Below are positions 48,938 to 60,355 of a stretch of 64,000 nucleotides of DNA, piece after piece (the stretch's first letter is position 1; every line of letters starts with the position of its first letter). A program made the translations under genes and the position numbers. Source of the stretch: Polyporus tsugae (Eukaryota > Basidiomycota > Agaricomycetes > Polyporales > Polyporaceae); contig JAHRBS010000007.1 in the NCBI GenBank assembly GCA_024305745.1, forward strand, positions 3,410,001 to 3,474,000, given 5' to 3'. The notes under the pieces are model-generated. The model searched no databases. It saw only the letters and a program-made list of their open reading frames with translations, and had not been told where the DNA came from.

Positions 48938-50286
48938 ATGTCTGTCCCCACCCAGAACAAATCCCTCTTCCTGGAATCCAAGTTAGGACAGTTCGCCGTC
49001 AGGTCGACGGAGACTCCGAAGCCCGGACCAGACGAGATACTGGTCAAGGTGGAGGCGACCGCGCTCAACCCCCTCGACTGGAAAATTCAGTCTTGGGGTC
49101 TTTTTGTGGAGAAATACCCCGCCGTATTAGGCTTCGACGCTGCCGGGACTATTTCCGAGGTTGGAGGGGCCGTCCCCACTTCGTCTTTCGCCGTTGGAGA
49201 TCGTGTGTATGTGTCTTCGTTAGCTTATCTCGCCCTGGTTTAAGGCTCATGATGAACCATATTCTAGGATTGTCCAAGGCTGGTACGATGCTGCCAAGCA
49301 GACGACTCAAGGCACGTTCACCCAGTATTTCGTGCTACCTTATAAGTTCGTGGCTAAGGCAAGTAGCCTGCGTTCTCAGCAGCCACGACGGTCCACGTGG
49401 ATGGGACAAGTCATTTGCTTACCCTGAACTGTAGATTCCCGGCTCTTGGTCTTTCGAGGACGCAGCCACTGTCCCGAGCGGCATCGCAACCTCCGCGTTT
49501 CCGCTTTACAACCAAAACGCGGCCGCATCGTCCGTCAAACTAACAGCGCCATGGCTCGAGGGCGGTCGGGGCAAGTACGCCGGCAAACCGTTCCTCGTAC
49601 TCGCGGGGGCCGCTTCTATGGGTCAATATGGTTCGTGCCACCCTCTCGGGTTGCAGCACGACTCTAGTCCGTGAAAATGATGCTCGCTTATGCTACACAG
49701 CCATTCAATTCGCTCGCCTCTCCGGCTTCTCCCCGATTATCACCACCGCGTCCCCGCACAATGCGGCCCTCCTCCAAACCCTAGGGGCCACTCACGTCCT
49801 TGACAGAAACCTCTCGTCGGACCAGCTCGTTGCAGAAACCAAGAAGATCGCCGGAGGCCCCTTCGAAGTCGTCTACGACGCGGTCTCCACCCCTGATACC
49901 AGCGCTGTCGGATACGCTCTGACAGCACAGGGAGGGAGCCTGGTGATTGTCCTCCCCGACAACGAGCTGGAGTCAAAGGGCAAAGTGGAAGGGAAGGATG
50001 TGCACATCGCGAACGGGCTCTTCGTGACTGAGGTGAACCACGAGACTGGGAGGACACTGCTGGAAGCGTTGCCGGCGTTGCTCGAGAGCGGTGATATTAG
50101 AGTGAGTGGCCTATGACATGACATCCACTGTCCCGTATGCCGCAAGGCTGACTCCCTTTGAAACAGCCAAACCCGACAGAGATTCTGCCTGGTGGCTTGA
50201 GTGGGATCGTTGGTGGGCTGGAGCGCTTGAAGAACAACCAAGTCAGTGGTGTGAAGTTGGTGGTCCGCCCCCAAGAGACGGCGTGA
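48938..50286 (+). CDS. toxD-like medium-chain reductase (ADH-1)
   Basis: NADPH-dependent medium-chain dehydrogenase/reductase without the structural zinc site, related to toxD and trans-enoyl reductases. Domains in order: GroES-like half (KPGPDEILVKVEATALNPLD, YPAVLGFDAAGTISEVGG, FAVGDRV), then the Rossmann half with the nucleotide loop GAASMGQYAIQFARLSGF and ATHVLDRNLS, FEVVYDAVSTPDT. It ends LSGIVGGLERL...VKLVVRPQETA. About five exons. Fungal members serve in polyketide synthesis or detoxification; no biosynthetic cluster is visible here, so the substrate is unknown. Confidence 0.85.
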
Positions 50287-50568
50287 AAGTCATTGCTCCG
50301 GTAGGGTTGTACAATACGGTCATTCAGAGTCCTTGCCAGTGAATCAATAGTGCTTGAACCGCCAGAGCACCCGGCGGTATTCGAAGTCTTCACAGAATCA
50401 TGAGGCGTCGCTGGTATTGGCGACCCGAAACCGTGGCCGAGGGCAAGGGCCAGAGCATGTGGCTATCACCAAAAAGAGTCGGGACGCACCCCCAAAACGT
50501 AATATTCGAGTCATCGTGTCCCCGTCGCCTTCCAAAACTAGGCCCGGTGCTGCGGCCGCCGGTCGGGG
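50287..50568. other. intergenic between the reductase and the SP-B promoter
   Basis: About 280 bp of non-coding sequence leading into the SP-B TATA box. Nothing else recognised. Confidence 0.35.
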
Positions 50569-50576
50569 TATATAAA
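50569..50576 (+). promoter_or_regulatory. TATA box of SP-B
   Basis: TATATAAA, about 181-188 bp upstream of the SP-B start codon and 52 bp before the shared 12-bp leader element, the same layout as SP-A. Confidence 0.6.
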
Positions 50577-50627
50577 GAGGGCGCCCTGCGTCAAACTGCC
50601 TCACTCTCCTCTTGCCCACCAACATCC

Positions 50628-50639
50628 AGGAGATCGTTC
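50628..50639 (+). promoter_or_regulatory. SP leader element, copy B
   Basis: AGGAGATCGTTC, identical to 27673-27684 (minus strand). Flanks are also similar (CCACCAACATCC before, GTG after). Confidence 0.6.
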
Positions 50640-50756
50640 GTGTGGACGCAATAGAGAACATACCCTCTTTTGCCTGACCTGCGAGCAGCCTTCAAGCACC
50701 ACAATATCTCTACAAGCATACCTCAAGCCTTGCAACTTTGTGATCACCCGCTCAAG

Positions 50757-51433
50757 ATGCAGTCGTCGACCGCCAGCAAGCCACGAATTCACCACGCGCG
50801 TGCACCTTCGCTTTCTTTCTCGTCATTTTCTTTTACTTCAGAGAGACCGTTCCCTCTTTATGCCCACTGCAACACCAAACGTTCCCAGCGTGCTCCAAGA
50901 AACCACTGCAATACCGCCCACATCATACCGACGTGTCGACAAGATCTAATGGTATGTATATTCCCCTGCAATACCCCCGCCCCCACTGCCCGCCGTAACG
51001 TGTGTCTGACGGGCCGCAAGCAAACTGTCGACTACCGCTACTCCAAAAAACACACAAGACGATCCAGCTTCGCATTGGTACGTTGGGCCTCTCATTCGGT
51101 TTGCCCGCGTTTGTAACGTCGGTATGCTCCAAGTCGGACATTTTTGAGCTCGACGAGGAAGAGGTTCAAGTCGAGTTCGAGATATCGCCTATACTCCCGT
51201 CGACGCCGACTTCCGCCTACTCCGGATCCACCACAACTTCTTCTCGAAGCGTCAAGTCACGCATCAAGACCGTCGTCGTCGTTAGTCTGATTGGGTTCTC
51301 CTTTGTATGACGTCGTTAACAGCTTGAACAGGTCCTCGCTCATACCTTGAAGACCAAGTTGAATCGCTCTCGTCCGACCCCGAAGATTTACTTGGTCGAA
51401 CCTACAAGCACCACCAAGCTCGATCTTCTGTAG
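50757..51433 (+). CDS. unrecognised small protein SP-B (paralogue of SP-A)
   Basis: Four exons (50757-50951, 51021-51077, 51134-51280, 51332-51433), all phase 0, encode 166 residues. Blocks shared with SP-A in the same order: Ser-rich N-terminus, FPLYAHCN, basic stretch, RRSSFAL exactly at the end of exon 2, an SD-start to exon 3, LPSTPTSA, TTSSRSVKSRIK, and the C-terminal HTLKTKLNRS...KIYLVEPT. Exon 3 is more acidic than in SP-A (ELDEEEVQVEFE). No signal peptide or membrane span. Not recognised as any known family. Reading frame and splice sites are intact in both copies, which argues for function. Confidence 0.8.
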
Positions 51434-51700
51434 CAAAACCAGCTTGCCTGTTCGTGGAAGTATACCAAAGGACCTGCATATTGTACAGTATTCGCCCCTT
51501 CGTAGCAGCCTTGTATATTGTCGTAGAGCCAGCCGTTAATGCACCGCTCTCTGGGAGTTCTTGAACTTCAAGAAGTCCTGTGGTGCGATGATTATGCATC
51601 ATGAGCGATCCTGGGCCGGGATACGTTTTTGGATTGCGCGCTAAGACCAAAAGCGGACATTTGAACGCGTCCTCGTGCACGGGTGCTCCACTCCTCTGCC
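51434..51700. other. SP-B 3' region and mL54 promoter
   Basis: 267 bp with no gene; shared by the SP-B 3' end and the mL54 promoter. Confidence 0.35.
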
Positions 51701-52151
51701 ATGTCTTTCGTCCAAGCCCTTCGACGACAAGCACGCCTCACCGCCTTCTGGGCACCACGACGATGCCTCGCTAGCCAGAGCCCACCCGCGGCGGTGCAGC
51801 CAACCTCCCCCGACTCCACCAGTGCGTCGACAAAACCTGGCGGAGGTGAGCACACGTCTGCTCGTTCTTCGCGTGCGCTCTGGCTCACGCAACACCTTTG
51901 AAACCCTAACTGTAGGCCCGAAACTCTCCTCGTCGTGCCCCGAAAACATGGTCATGCAGGGTCTGAACTACCTCAAGGGCCAGCCCGAGGTCGTCGCGCA
52001 AGCAGACGACGCGTACCCGTCGTGGCTCTGGACGATCCTCGACAAGACGGAGCTGCCTGACGACGGACCGGGAGGGTTGGCGGAGAAGAAGCAGCTGCGG
52101 AAGGCGAACAGGCAGCGGATACGGGAGCAGAACTTCATGAAGACGCAGTGA
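51701..52151 (+). CDS. MRPL37: mitochondrial large-subunit ribosomal protein mL54
   Basis: Two exons encode about 130 residues. The start MSFVQALRRQARLTAFWAPR is a basic, amphipathic mitochondrial presequence. After a Ser/Pro linker the conserved part reads SSCPENMVMQGLNYLKGQ, then DAYPSWLWTILDKTEL and RKANRQRIREQNFMKTQ, the pattern of fungal mL54 (yeast Mrpl37). The intron interrupts the GGG-PKL linker and is about 66 nt. Length and composition are normal. Confidence 0.85.
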
Positions 52152-52524
52152 CGAGGTCCGGGGTCTCTCTCGGGTGGAGCTTGGGTTGCTGGTGAGTCTG
52201 TCGCGTGTCCGTGTTGCGTTTGCTAGGTTCTCATAAACCTGCCCACGCAGCTACGTACATGTATTCCCCACCGCTAATGGCTAATATGTCTCCCTTCGCG
52301 GTTTTTTGTGCTTCGCGTCACTCGTGAATATGAGGTCACGCAGATCATGGGCGGATCTTGAACCAACGTCCAACAATTCGTGCCAGCCCTTTGCGATGCG
52401 TCATCAAACAATGGAGCACAGATATGTATGGCACGGCTACTGCTTGCTGCTACTTCTATTCTCGACAACATCAAGAAGGTCACCCAAGAAAGATGTCTGT
52501 AGAACACCAGCGTCTCCCGCAGCC
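52152..52524. other. convergent 3' regions of mL54 and HEL2
   Basis: 373 bp between two stop codons. No gene visible. Confidence 0.4.
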
Positions 52525-55185
52525 TCACGCAGGGAACGTCCCGAGCGTGAACAAGGTCTGTTTTTGCTTCCCCTTCCCCTTCTTCTTACCACCCCCACCA
52601 CCGCCTCCTGCACCAGCCCCCGCACTGTCTCCGTCCGCCTGCTCCCCCGAAGCAGGCGTATTCGATCCGCTGCCTCCGCTTTCGCCGCCCCACGCCGGCT
52701 GCACCGGAGCACCCGCACCCAAGATCTTCCGTAACGACTGGTTCCCGCTGATGGCGGCCTTCGGGACACGCGCCGTGTTGCTCGTCGGGAGCTCGGGGAA
52801 CGCCGACTTGGGCAGCACAGCGGGGCCGCTCTTCGCCCTCGCGCCCGGGCCAGGAACAGACGTCGGAGCACGTATGACGGGCGAAGGCGACGGCGACGCC
52901 GCTGCTGCGCCCGCGCCCGAGGATGCCCACGGGGTCGTGCGTTGAGGCTGGCGGAAGGGCGTTGAGCTCGAGGACCCGGCCCCACTCGACCCTTGTAGAG
53001 GGGGGAATGCGTGCGCAGCTGGAGGAGTCGCACGCGGGGCAGGCGCGGAGCTCGTCGACGCGGGGGGCGTGGAACTTGAGGAGGCGGCACGCGCGACGCG
53101 GTCCCAGAGCTGGTGCGAGGACTGGGCGGACGACCGGGTTGAGGTCGAGTGCTTCGCGTTCAGGACGCGGCCGCTTGTCACGCCTGCCCACTCCGATCCC
53201 GTCGCGGTCGGGACGAGTTCTGGGAACTGGTTTCGTTGCTGCACGACAGAAAGGAGGGGAAATGCAGGGGGGGAGGGGCGAGAAGGCGAAAAATAAAATG
53301 TCGTTCACACGTTAGCGCGCCACCACTTGCCACAAGCGAGGGCGTCCCTGCCCGCGGAATTGAATGACGTACCTCTACCTTGAACCCGTTCCATGCGGTG
53401 AGCAGATCCCGCTTCTTATCCTCCTCCTCGACGAGGTCGACAAGGGCATTAACAATGCTCGCCGTGCCGTCCAGGTTCCGGTCGAGGACGTTCCACACTG
53501 TCGAGATGAGGTCGCGCGCTCCTGACTCGGATGTACGATACGAGCGAATTGCCGCCCTAACTACGGGGACAGCGGTTGTCGGATTCGGTGCAAGGTTCGC
53601 CAGGCGCGAGACGAGAGCGGTGAGGCGGGGATCCGAGCCGCCAGGCTCCGGCGAGGGAGACTGTCGGCGACTAGGCTGTGGACTTGGACCATCGGCCGTG
53701 AGGTTGCCGCCGAATGCCTCTCGCCGTCGCGTCCCAGCAGCTTGAGGGCGCGACGCACCACCTCCCTGCGCCTGCGGTGGCGGCTCGCGGTCCCTCTCTC
53801 GGTCGCCTCTGTCTCGACGTCCGCGCCGGCCGGGGCCTCCCCCGGCCTCCTCGAACTCGAATTGTGCTTCAACGCGACGGGCGTCTCGCTTGTCGCGGGC
53901 AGACATCTCTGCGCCATGTTCCTCCACCTGGTGTGCCTTGAGGTCGATCGCGGAGCCGAACACGACGAACTTGCGGGCGAGGCATTCCGCGCGCCTGCAG
54001 GGGAAGTGTGCGTGCATGAAATGTTCCTCCTGCGCGGCCGGCAATACGTCAGAGAGGGTTGCAAGTTGGTCACTACGGGGCAGCTCGGCTACTCACTAGT
54101 GCCTCGTAGTTACGGAAGCTGAGGAGGTGCGAAACGGAATGAATGACGACGAAGAGGATCGCGGGGGCTCGTGGCACTCACTATTGGTCCTTGACCTCGT
54201 TACGTTTGCACACGAAGCAGTCCTCGTGCCGCTCGCGCATGTGCGCGTAGAGCTCATCGTCCTCGAAGAAGCACTCACGACAGAACTCACAGAGCGGGTG
54301 GGTGCCGCCCTCGACTTGCTGTTGTTGTTTGTGGTCGCGCCGGTGGCCGCGGCCCATGGACGGGACGTGGGTAGGGAGGACATTGGGGTCGTACAGGGCG
54401 TGCTCATGTGCGAAAACTTTCTTGAACCGCATGCATATATCACTGATGAAGCGTCGATATACATACACACCCGACCAGGTCACTACGATGGATGAGACGT
54501 ACCACATGAGCTTCCCGTGCGTTGCGCGGGTGTGTAATTTGAGGTCGCTCCAGCCGTTCCCGATAAAATCGCATTGCGGATCGGGACAGTTGAAGCGGAG
54601 CAAGATCAAGGTTTCCTCCATCATCTCCTGCGTCTCGAAAGAAATGGAGAGTTTCACATCCTTGTAGGGGATATTTTCCGGGGTATAGGAGGCCCATAGC
54701 GCATCGGCAGACGTTGTGAAAATCACGGCAGGTTGGGGTTCCTGGCGTTAGCGCGACAAGCAGTTTAGGGTTGGATTTTACGTGTTACGGAGATGATAGA
54801 GGGCACGGACCTTGCAGAACGTGCAGTCCATCTTCTTGTAGAGTGCACGGAGACGCAAGGCGCAGACATGGCACGTCCTGTGGTTGCACTCCGATAGGGA
54901 CCAGTACTTGACGGGCTCAGCACAGATCCAGCACACGGCGGTGTCTTCGACCGCCGCGTCGGCGGTTGTGTTGGCACTGTCTGTGACGGGTTCGGAGCCC
55001 GCTGCCTTGTCGGCTTGGGTTGGGCCACCAGTAACAGGGAGGCTGTCAGGTTTGGTGCTGTCTGAAGGATCGCGGGGAGGGCCGTGCTTCGCTCCACGGC
55101 CCCTACGGCCCTTGTTGCCTGCACCTCCGCCACGGCTGCGACTGGTCGGGGGACGGGTGTGAGTAGTCGCGGTCGCGGTAGCCAT
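52525..55185 (-). CDS. HEL2: E3 ubiquitin ligase Hel2/ZNF598
   Basis: Ribosome-associated ligase that detects collided ribosomes and ubiquitinates small-subunit proteins to start quality control. The N-terminus is Arg/Gly-rich (SRSRGGGAGNKGRRGRG). The RING reads CWICAEPVKYWSLSECNHRTCHVCALRLRALY...CTFCK (shown in parts). C2H2-type motifs follow: CPDPQCDFIGNGWSDLKLHTR, CDICMRFKKVFAHEHALYDP and CEFCRECFFEDDELYAHMRERHEDC, then HFMHAHFPCRRAECLARKFVVF. The C-terminal half is low-complexity with Arg/Asp repeats, a helical segment (ARDLISTVWNVLDRNLDGTA) and a Gly/Lys-rich end TLFTLGTFPA. Five to six exons. The RING-plus-zinc-finger order is diagnostic. Confidence 0.92.
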
Positions 55186-55556
55186 GTTAAAGATCTCGAG
55201 ATGATGAGGACGCGGAAGAGGCCTTGGGTGGACGATAGCAGAGAGCAAAAAGCGTGACTGGGAGTAAGCGCTCCGGGCCTGGCGGAGCCGCAGGGATGCC
55301 AAAAGAGGGCAAGAGCAAAGGAAAGCATCCGCGAGTTGATGGGGCCAGGGCGGGCGGGGACTGCCAGTGCCAGGCGTCGTCGACGAGCGAGATCAGGGCA
55401 TGCCTCCCCCTCGCGTAGTGCAAGGAACTGCGCATCATTCAACGATCGAGATTGAGCACAGAACAATACTTATGAAACCCCCTCGCCCCCAATTCCCTCT
55501 ACTTATACATTGTCCTATGCACGCCCGACCTCCCCCTCCCACCCCCGCTCCCCCCC
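55186..55556. promoter_or_regulatory. shared divergent promoter, HEL2 / methyltransferase
   Basis: 371 bp between the two start codons. The right end is CT/CCC-rich leader sequence. No gene seen. Confidence 0.45.
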
Positions 55557-58437
55557 ATGGTTGTTGCAGCTGATTACCCCCCTCGCTCCATCTCAGACCC
55601 AGCAGACACTGAGTCCTTGGGGCCCTCCACCGCCGGTTCCAGTTCAGACCTTGCAGGCTCCTCCCGCAAAGGCCCCCATCCCCGGAGTCGCCACTTCCTG
55701 AACAAACATGGCTCCAAAGTCCACGCCTTCGATTCCGCCAAGGCGCCCTGGCCGCTTTCATACGATAAGGCCACCCTCGAACTGTACGTCGTCCAGACTT
55801 TTGCTCTCAAGAAAACACCGCTCTGATCGTGCATACACCTCAACCCTAGAGAAATGATGGACAACGCTCTGACATCCCAGTTCAAGGGCGTCGTCTCCCT
55901 GGTCGACCACAAGGGCAAGGAGCCCGCCCGTTGTTTGGACATTGGCACAGGGGTGCGTAGCTCCCTGCGTTCACTTGATCGTACGCACCTGCTGGGATGG
56001 GCGCGGCACTTGCAACCGCGCCCGTACTTATTCAGGGCTGCTTTGCTCTCTTGACGGCGGCCCAGTGGGCTCGAATGTATTGATACCCACTCGGGACCCC
56101 GTCCGTCGGCGAAGCGCCATCGCGAATCGATGATATCAACGCCGAGCGCGCTTCTCTGACGATTTGTTCGTCGTCAGAGCCCGTGGTGGTCATGGTCGCC
56201 GCCGACATTCGTTCTAGAAGCGCTCGCTTCACGACGAATTCAATGAGCAGAACTATGCGCCTACTTGTGCGTGGCCAGGCGGGGCAAGGTGTGTGGAATG
56301 GCTTCCACTGCCGTTAGCACGGTGCTCGCTGCGTTGTATCTGTCGGCCGATATCCGCTAGTCCGATATCCGCTAGTGTCGTGCGGGGTAGACCGGACCAG
56401 GAATTAACGTCCGCAGTGCTAGTCCTGTCATGACACCGCCTGGTTACGCGCATACGTCATGGAAGATTCTGGCATCGGACTCATGTTCGCGCAGCTAGGT
56501 CTTTGGGTCGTAAATTCCGCTAAATATTGGAAAGCGTCGACGTTTGTATGTATTTCGCCCACTTTTAATGCATTCGATGGCTTCATCCTTCCACTTTTCC
56601 AGGTTGGCTTCGACCTTGTTGATGTCCAGATACCCCTCCGCATACTCGACGCCGATGTGGCCAGTCGAATAGAATGGGTATATGGTAACATGTAAGTTTC
56701 GAAAGTGACGTCCTTGAGACTTGTGCTGATGTTTATGCAGTTTAATCGATCCGCTCCCATTTGACGACGAGGAGTTTGACCACGTCCGAGTCACGGAAGT
56801 TGCGTTGGGCATCCCTGAGGACCACGTAGGTGCATCTTGTTGCAGGCTCCAAGTTTTGGCTAAATGGTTTACGTCACAGTGGTCAAACGTCTTCGAGGTA
56901 GGATATCCAAGACCTTCGGGCCCTTTCGTCACTCGAATCTCACCTAGGTTGGTTATAGGAGATTCGACGAGTAATGAAACATGGCGGTACGATCGAAATC
57001 ATCGAAGAAGGTGATCCCGAAGCACACGAATCACTTCTACGTCCACTCTAACCTCACCCATGCAGATGCGATCTTTCCCGTCCTCCCGCGGTGGTTCACC
57101 GAGCCATTACACGCACGAACACGATGGCCGTCTATCAGCATGCAAGATGGATCCAAATTTTTCTCGAACCCTAAAGTCTCCAGCCATCCTGATGTCGTGC
57201 ACGAGTATGAGCTTCTGGAGATCCTCTTCGAGAAAGTGTTCGACCGAAGATTCATCAACACAAAGCCGAGCTGTGCGTGGTTTTTCGCTAAGTTGTTCGA
57301 CTCCTGTATCTGCGCATACTAACTCTTCGCTTCCGAAAAGCAACACTCCCCGCGCCATTCTCTATCTGCTTTGGTCATGTCATTTCCCCGCCTGTCCTCA
57401 CTGTCCCCATGCCCCCGCTACCGCCCGTCCAACCTCGTCCACCACCACGGAGCTCGGCATCCAGCCAGTCCGACTCCTCGTACGGCGAGCGCGACCTCCT
57501 CTACGACCCCAACGCAAAAGGCGAAATATCGCTCGCTACGTTCAACAAGGCCACCTCCCGCAAGAAGAGCTCCAAGGGGACCAGGAGCAACCGCCAGTCC
57601 GTCGTCGGCTCGCCCTGCAGCGTCCCAATACCAGAGGGCAGTCCGCTAGTGCGCTCGTACTCCGACGGCCCTCCCCAGTCTACCAGAAGCGGCAGCAGCG
57701 GCAGCGACCTCGGACAGGAGAAACGGCTCCCTCCGCCGCCACCCCCGTCCCCTATCTCGACGACGGTGACCGCGTCGGGGGTACCGATCTCGGGGCCGGG
57801 CTCAAAAAGCACGGAGGTGCGCTCGTCGCGCTCGAACTCCGTCTCGTCGATGATGTCGATGGCGTCGAAGCGGACCGCGGCGATCCATGACCTCGCGGCG
57901 TCGAGCACGGTGATCGGCGGGCGGACACAGATCGAGCTGTTCCCCGTCGACGGGCTGCTCATGTTCGACGTGCACTCGCTGTGCCTGCATCTGCGGCGCG
58001 GGCTCGGGTTCGTGCTCGCGATCCGCGAGGCGATGTGGGAGGAGCTCGCCGCGCTCGTCACGTCGCCGGGCGGCTCGGAGGTGGACCTGACCAAGTACGG
58101 GTTCTTCCCGCACGAGGACACGCTGCAGATCATGCGCAGCAAGTACGTGCAGCTGCTCGACCAGTACAAACAGTTCGTATCGTGTTCGTCTTCGCCTATG
58201 TGTATGACTTTGGCTGACTGGGGGCACAGCGACATGCATGTACGGATGTCCCTATGGCATTCGCTTGTTCACTTCGGGTGGGACTACCCTCAGCGGGACC
58301 CGATGTCCAAGGCAGAGGAGATGGAAGAGATCCGGCTCCGCGAGGACATCCTCACCGCCCGCCGAAACGCGGGCGCCGAGAACGACCGCGAGCCGCATTG
58401 TCGTGCGGTGCGCATGCTCGTCGGCGCCAGGGTATGA
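55557..58437 (+). CDS. SAM-dependent methyltransferase with long C-terminal extension
   Basis: Class I methyltransferase of a type common in mushroom-forming fungi. N-terminal block: HGSKVHAFDSAKAPWPLSYD. Motif I, CLDIGTG-LGLWVVNSAKYW, is split by an intron of about 540 nt (55951-56492), ten times the local norm. Then VGFDLVDVQIPLR (acidic SAM contact), PLPFDDEEFDHVRV, RVMKHGGTIEIIEE (post-motif) and AIFPVLPRW. A Ser/Pro-rich linker follows (SVSSMMSM etc.). A conserved C-terminal domain (VDGLLMFDVHSLCLHLRR, MWEELAALV, YGFFPHEDTLQIMRSKYVQL, MHVRMSLWHSLVHFGWDYP) completes the protein. Frame intact. Substrate unknown; the start is the best of two candidates. Confidence 0.83.
55951..56492 (+). 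other. exceptionally long intron, possible insertion
   Basis: Intron with GTGCGT donor and GCGCAG acceptor, 542 nt. It holds a perfect 15-bp tandem duplication (CCGATATCCGCTAGT, 56347-56361 and 56362-56376) and a minus-strand 66-codon frame (56032-56232). No terminal inverted repeats or target-site duplication are evident to me. Confidence 0.55.
56347..56376. repeat. 15-bp perfect tandem repeat, two units
   Basis: CCGATATCCGCTAGT repeated twice without mismatch inside the long intron of the methyltransferase gene. It could be a remnant of strand slippage or part of an inserted element. Confidence 0.7.
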
Positions 58438-60355
58438 CCATTCACGACAAGTTATAGACTCCGAGGACATCCACAGCGCTACATACCTCTCTCGACTTTA
58501 TGGGGCGTGTTGTTTTATTTCATCCCCCGGGCTGTCGCTACGAACCATTCTACTCCCACCCTCCTTCTACAGTCGGACGATACATATACCGAGTACGACA
58601 GAGGAACTCTTATTGTATGATCACTTAATTCGCCAGGACAGGTCGAACGTGCCCACGTCTCTGTGCACCTGCCAATCTCCTAACTTAAGTACATGCATCT
58701 ATATACATAGTTGGTCCAGTGTGACCAACACTCGGCGCCGTCCCTGCATCAAGATTCCACGGCCCCAGGTCGCCTCCTGATGTGCCTCCGGATGGTTCTA
58801 AACGACACCGCCCTTCCGCACGAAGTTCTCATCCCGCGACGCTAGTCCTCGCTAGTGGCCAATCTTCCGCCGGCGCCACTCCCGCGGCATGGGGGCCCCC
58901 AGGGGCCCCCACGGCTACGTCGAGGTTCCATGACATCCCTGCCCCTCAATCCAATCTCGAAATGGAGGAGTGCTTGTCCTGCACTGAGACACAGGCCTAG
59001 ACGTACTTATGTATATGACAGCATCAGCGTGTTCGACGAATCGCTTTCCAATGTCAAATGTGGTGATGGGGCCATAATGCCAGTGCGCACAGGTGTCGTG
59101 CTTCATTCGATTCGTGGTGAGTACCCTCAAGGCTCATGACCACCTTCCCAGTTTTCCAAGCGAGCCCTTTCACCACGTCTCGCGATCAGCCGACTACAAC
59201 TCGAAACCCCTATTAAACATTTTGTCTCCGCACTCTCACTGATACGTATACTAACCGTCGTAGCGTCGGTTGGTAGCGACGGGTCTGATCCGCACCCTCA
59301 GGCTGCCCTGGGCAGGACACCAGATGGGATTGGTCGACGCTGGGCCTCGGGCTGATCTTATCGGCCAAGCCAATCTCGGTTCAACAGGGTTCAACCCAAA
59401 GATGGTTAATTACAGGTCCGGCTCAGGACAACGGAGGCAAATCTTGAGAATCCAACGTAGCGATCCGGTCGCGAGGGCGATGAGGGGAGCGGCGCCGAAA
59501 CCTCTTAGACTTGTGGGTCACCGGTCACGACTCACCATCGAGCCGCCAATGGCCATGCTTGCAGGCTCCGGAGCCATGAACAGTGCTGCATCAGACATCG
59601 TACAAGCCTTCCATCGCTAAAGCTGAATAAGATGGCCCTCGATGCACTCAGTGGCCGCCAAACCCTACTTAGCTTCAACTCCCAGTCGTCGCACATTGGC
59701 CCTACGCCAACTCGCGATGTTTCAGAAACATGGAGCCCTCGGCCCAATACAATAGTAAACGAGATGGGTGCGACGAACCGTCACCAACGACAGTCAGATG
59801 GAAGCGCTCGAACGTTAACGCGGCCCCCCCTTCGTCGGTAAGTGGCCTTTTCTACGCCGACCTTCCAATTAATTTCACCGATGAACCGTGCGCCCGTTCG
59901 TGGCGGCGTTCTAGCTCTCTCTGCCTCATAGCTTCGAATCACGAGGAACTCGCTGACGGCACCTTCCCCCACGAGCTTGGGAACTGTTTCCAGGGCCCCA
60001 CCGCATATGCCAACCTCGAAGAGCTCAAACTAGCCATGGCTGGAAGATCTCTGGACTCAAACTCGCTCGCATGGAGACACCTGAGAAGGGTACTGGGTCC
60101 TACATAACCAGGACCGTCTCTGGAGTGTATGTAAGTCGGCCATCTTACATAGACCGGCATGAGGTAACTAATTCCGACCCGAAAGACGCATGCACCCTCG
60201 GATAATGATTTGCCTATGGAAGGACCAGGCCAATTGATTTAGGCCGAGCCCCTTCTCCAGTTGCGCTGTGCTCTGGGATCACCTCGATACTAGTGCCCAA
60301 CGCTTTCCAAGCTAGAGAAATACTGTACATGGCAGTGGTACTACTACATCATGAT
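58438..60355. other. intergenic, no supportable gene
   Basis: About 1.9 kb between two convergent genes. Short frames at 59270-59620 (+) and 59730-60107 (+) lack family resemblance. A GGGGGCCCCCAGGGGCCCCC block (58891-58910) is strongly self-complementary. Confidence 0.35.

Noticed and set aside
58891..58910. GGGGGCCCCCAGGGGCCCCC palindromic block
   Set aside because: Self-complementary but simple GC-rich sequence in a gene-free region; no supporting context.
59361..59410. GGGTTCAACCC resembling a tRNA B box
   Set aside because: No A box, acceptor stem or anticodon arm could be folded around it.
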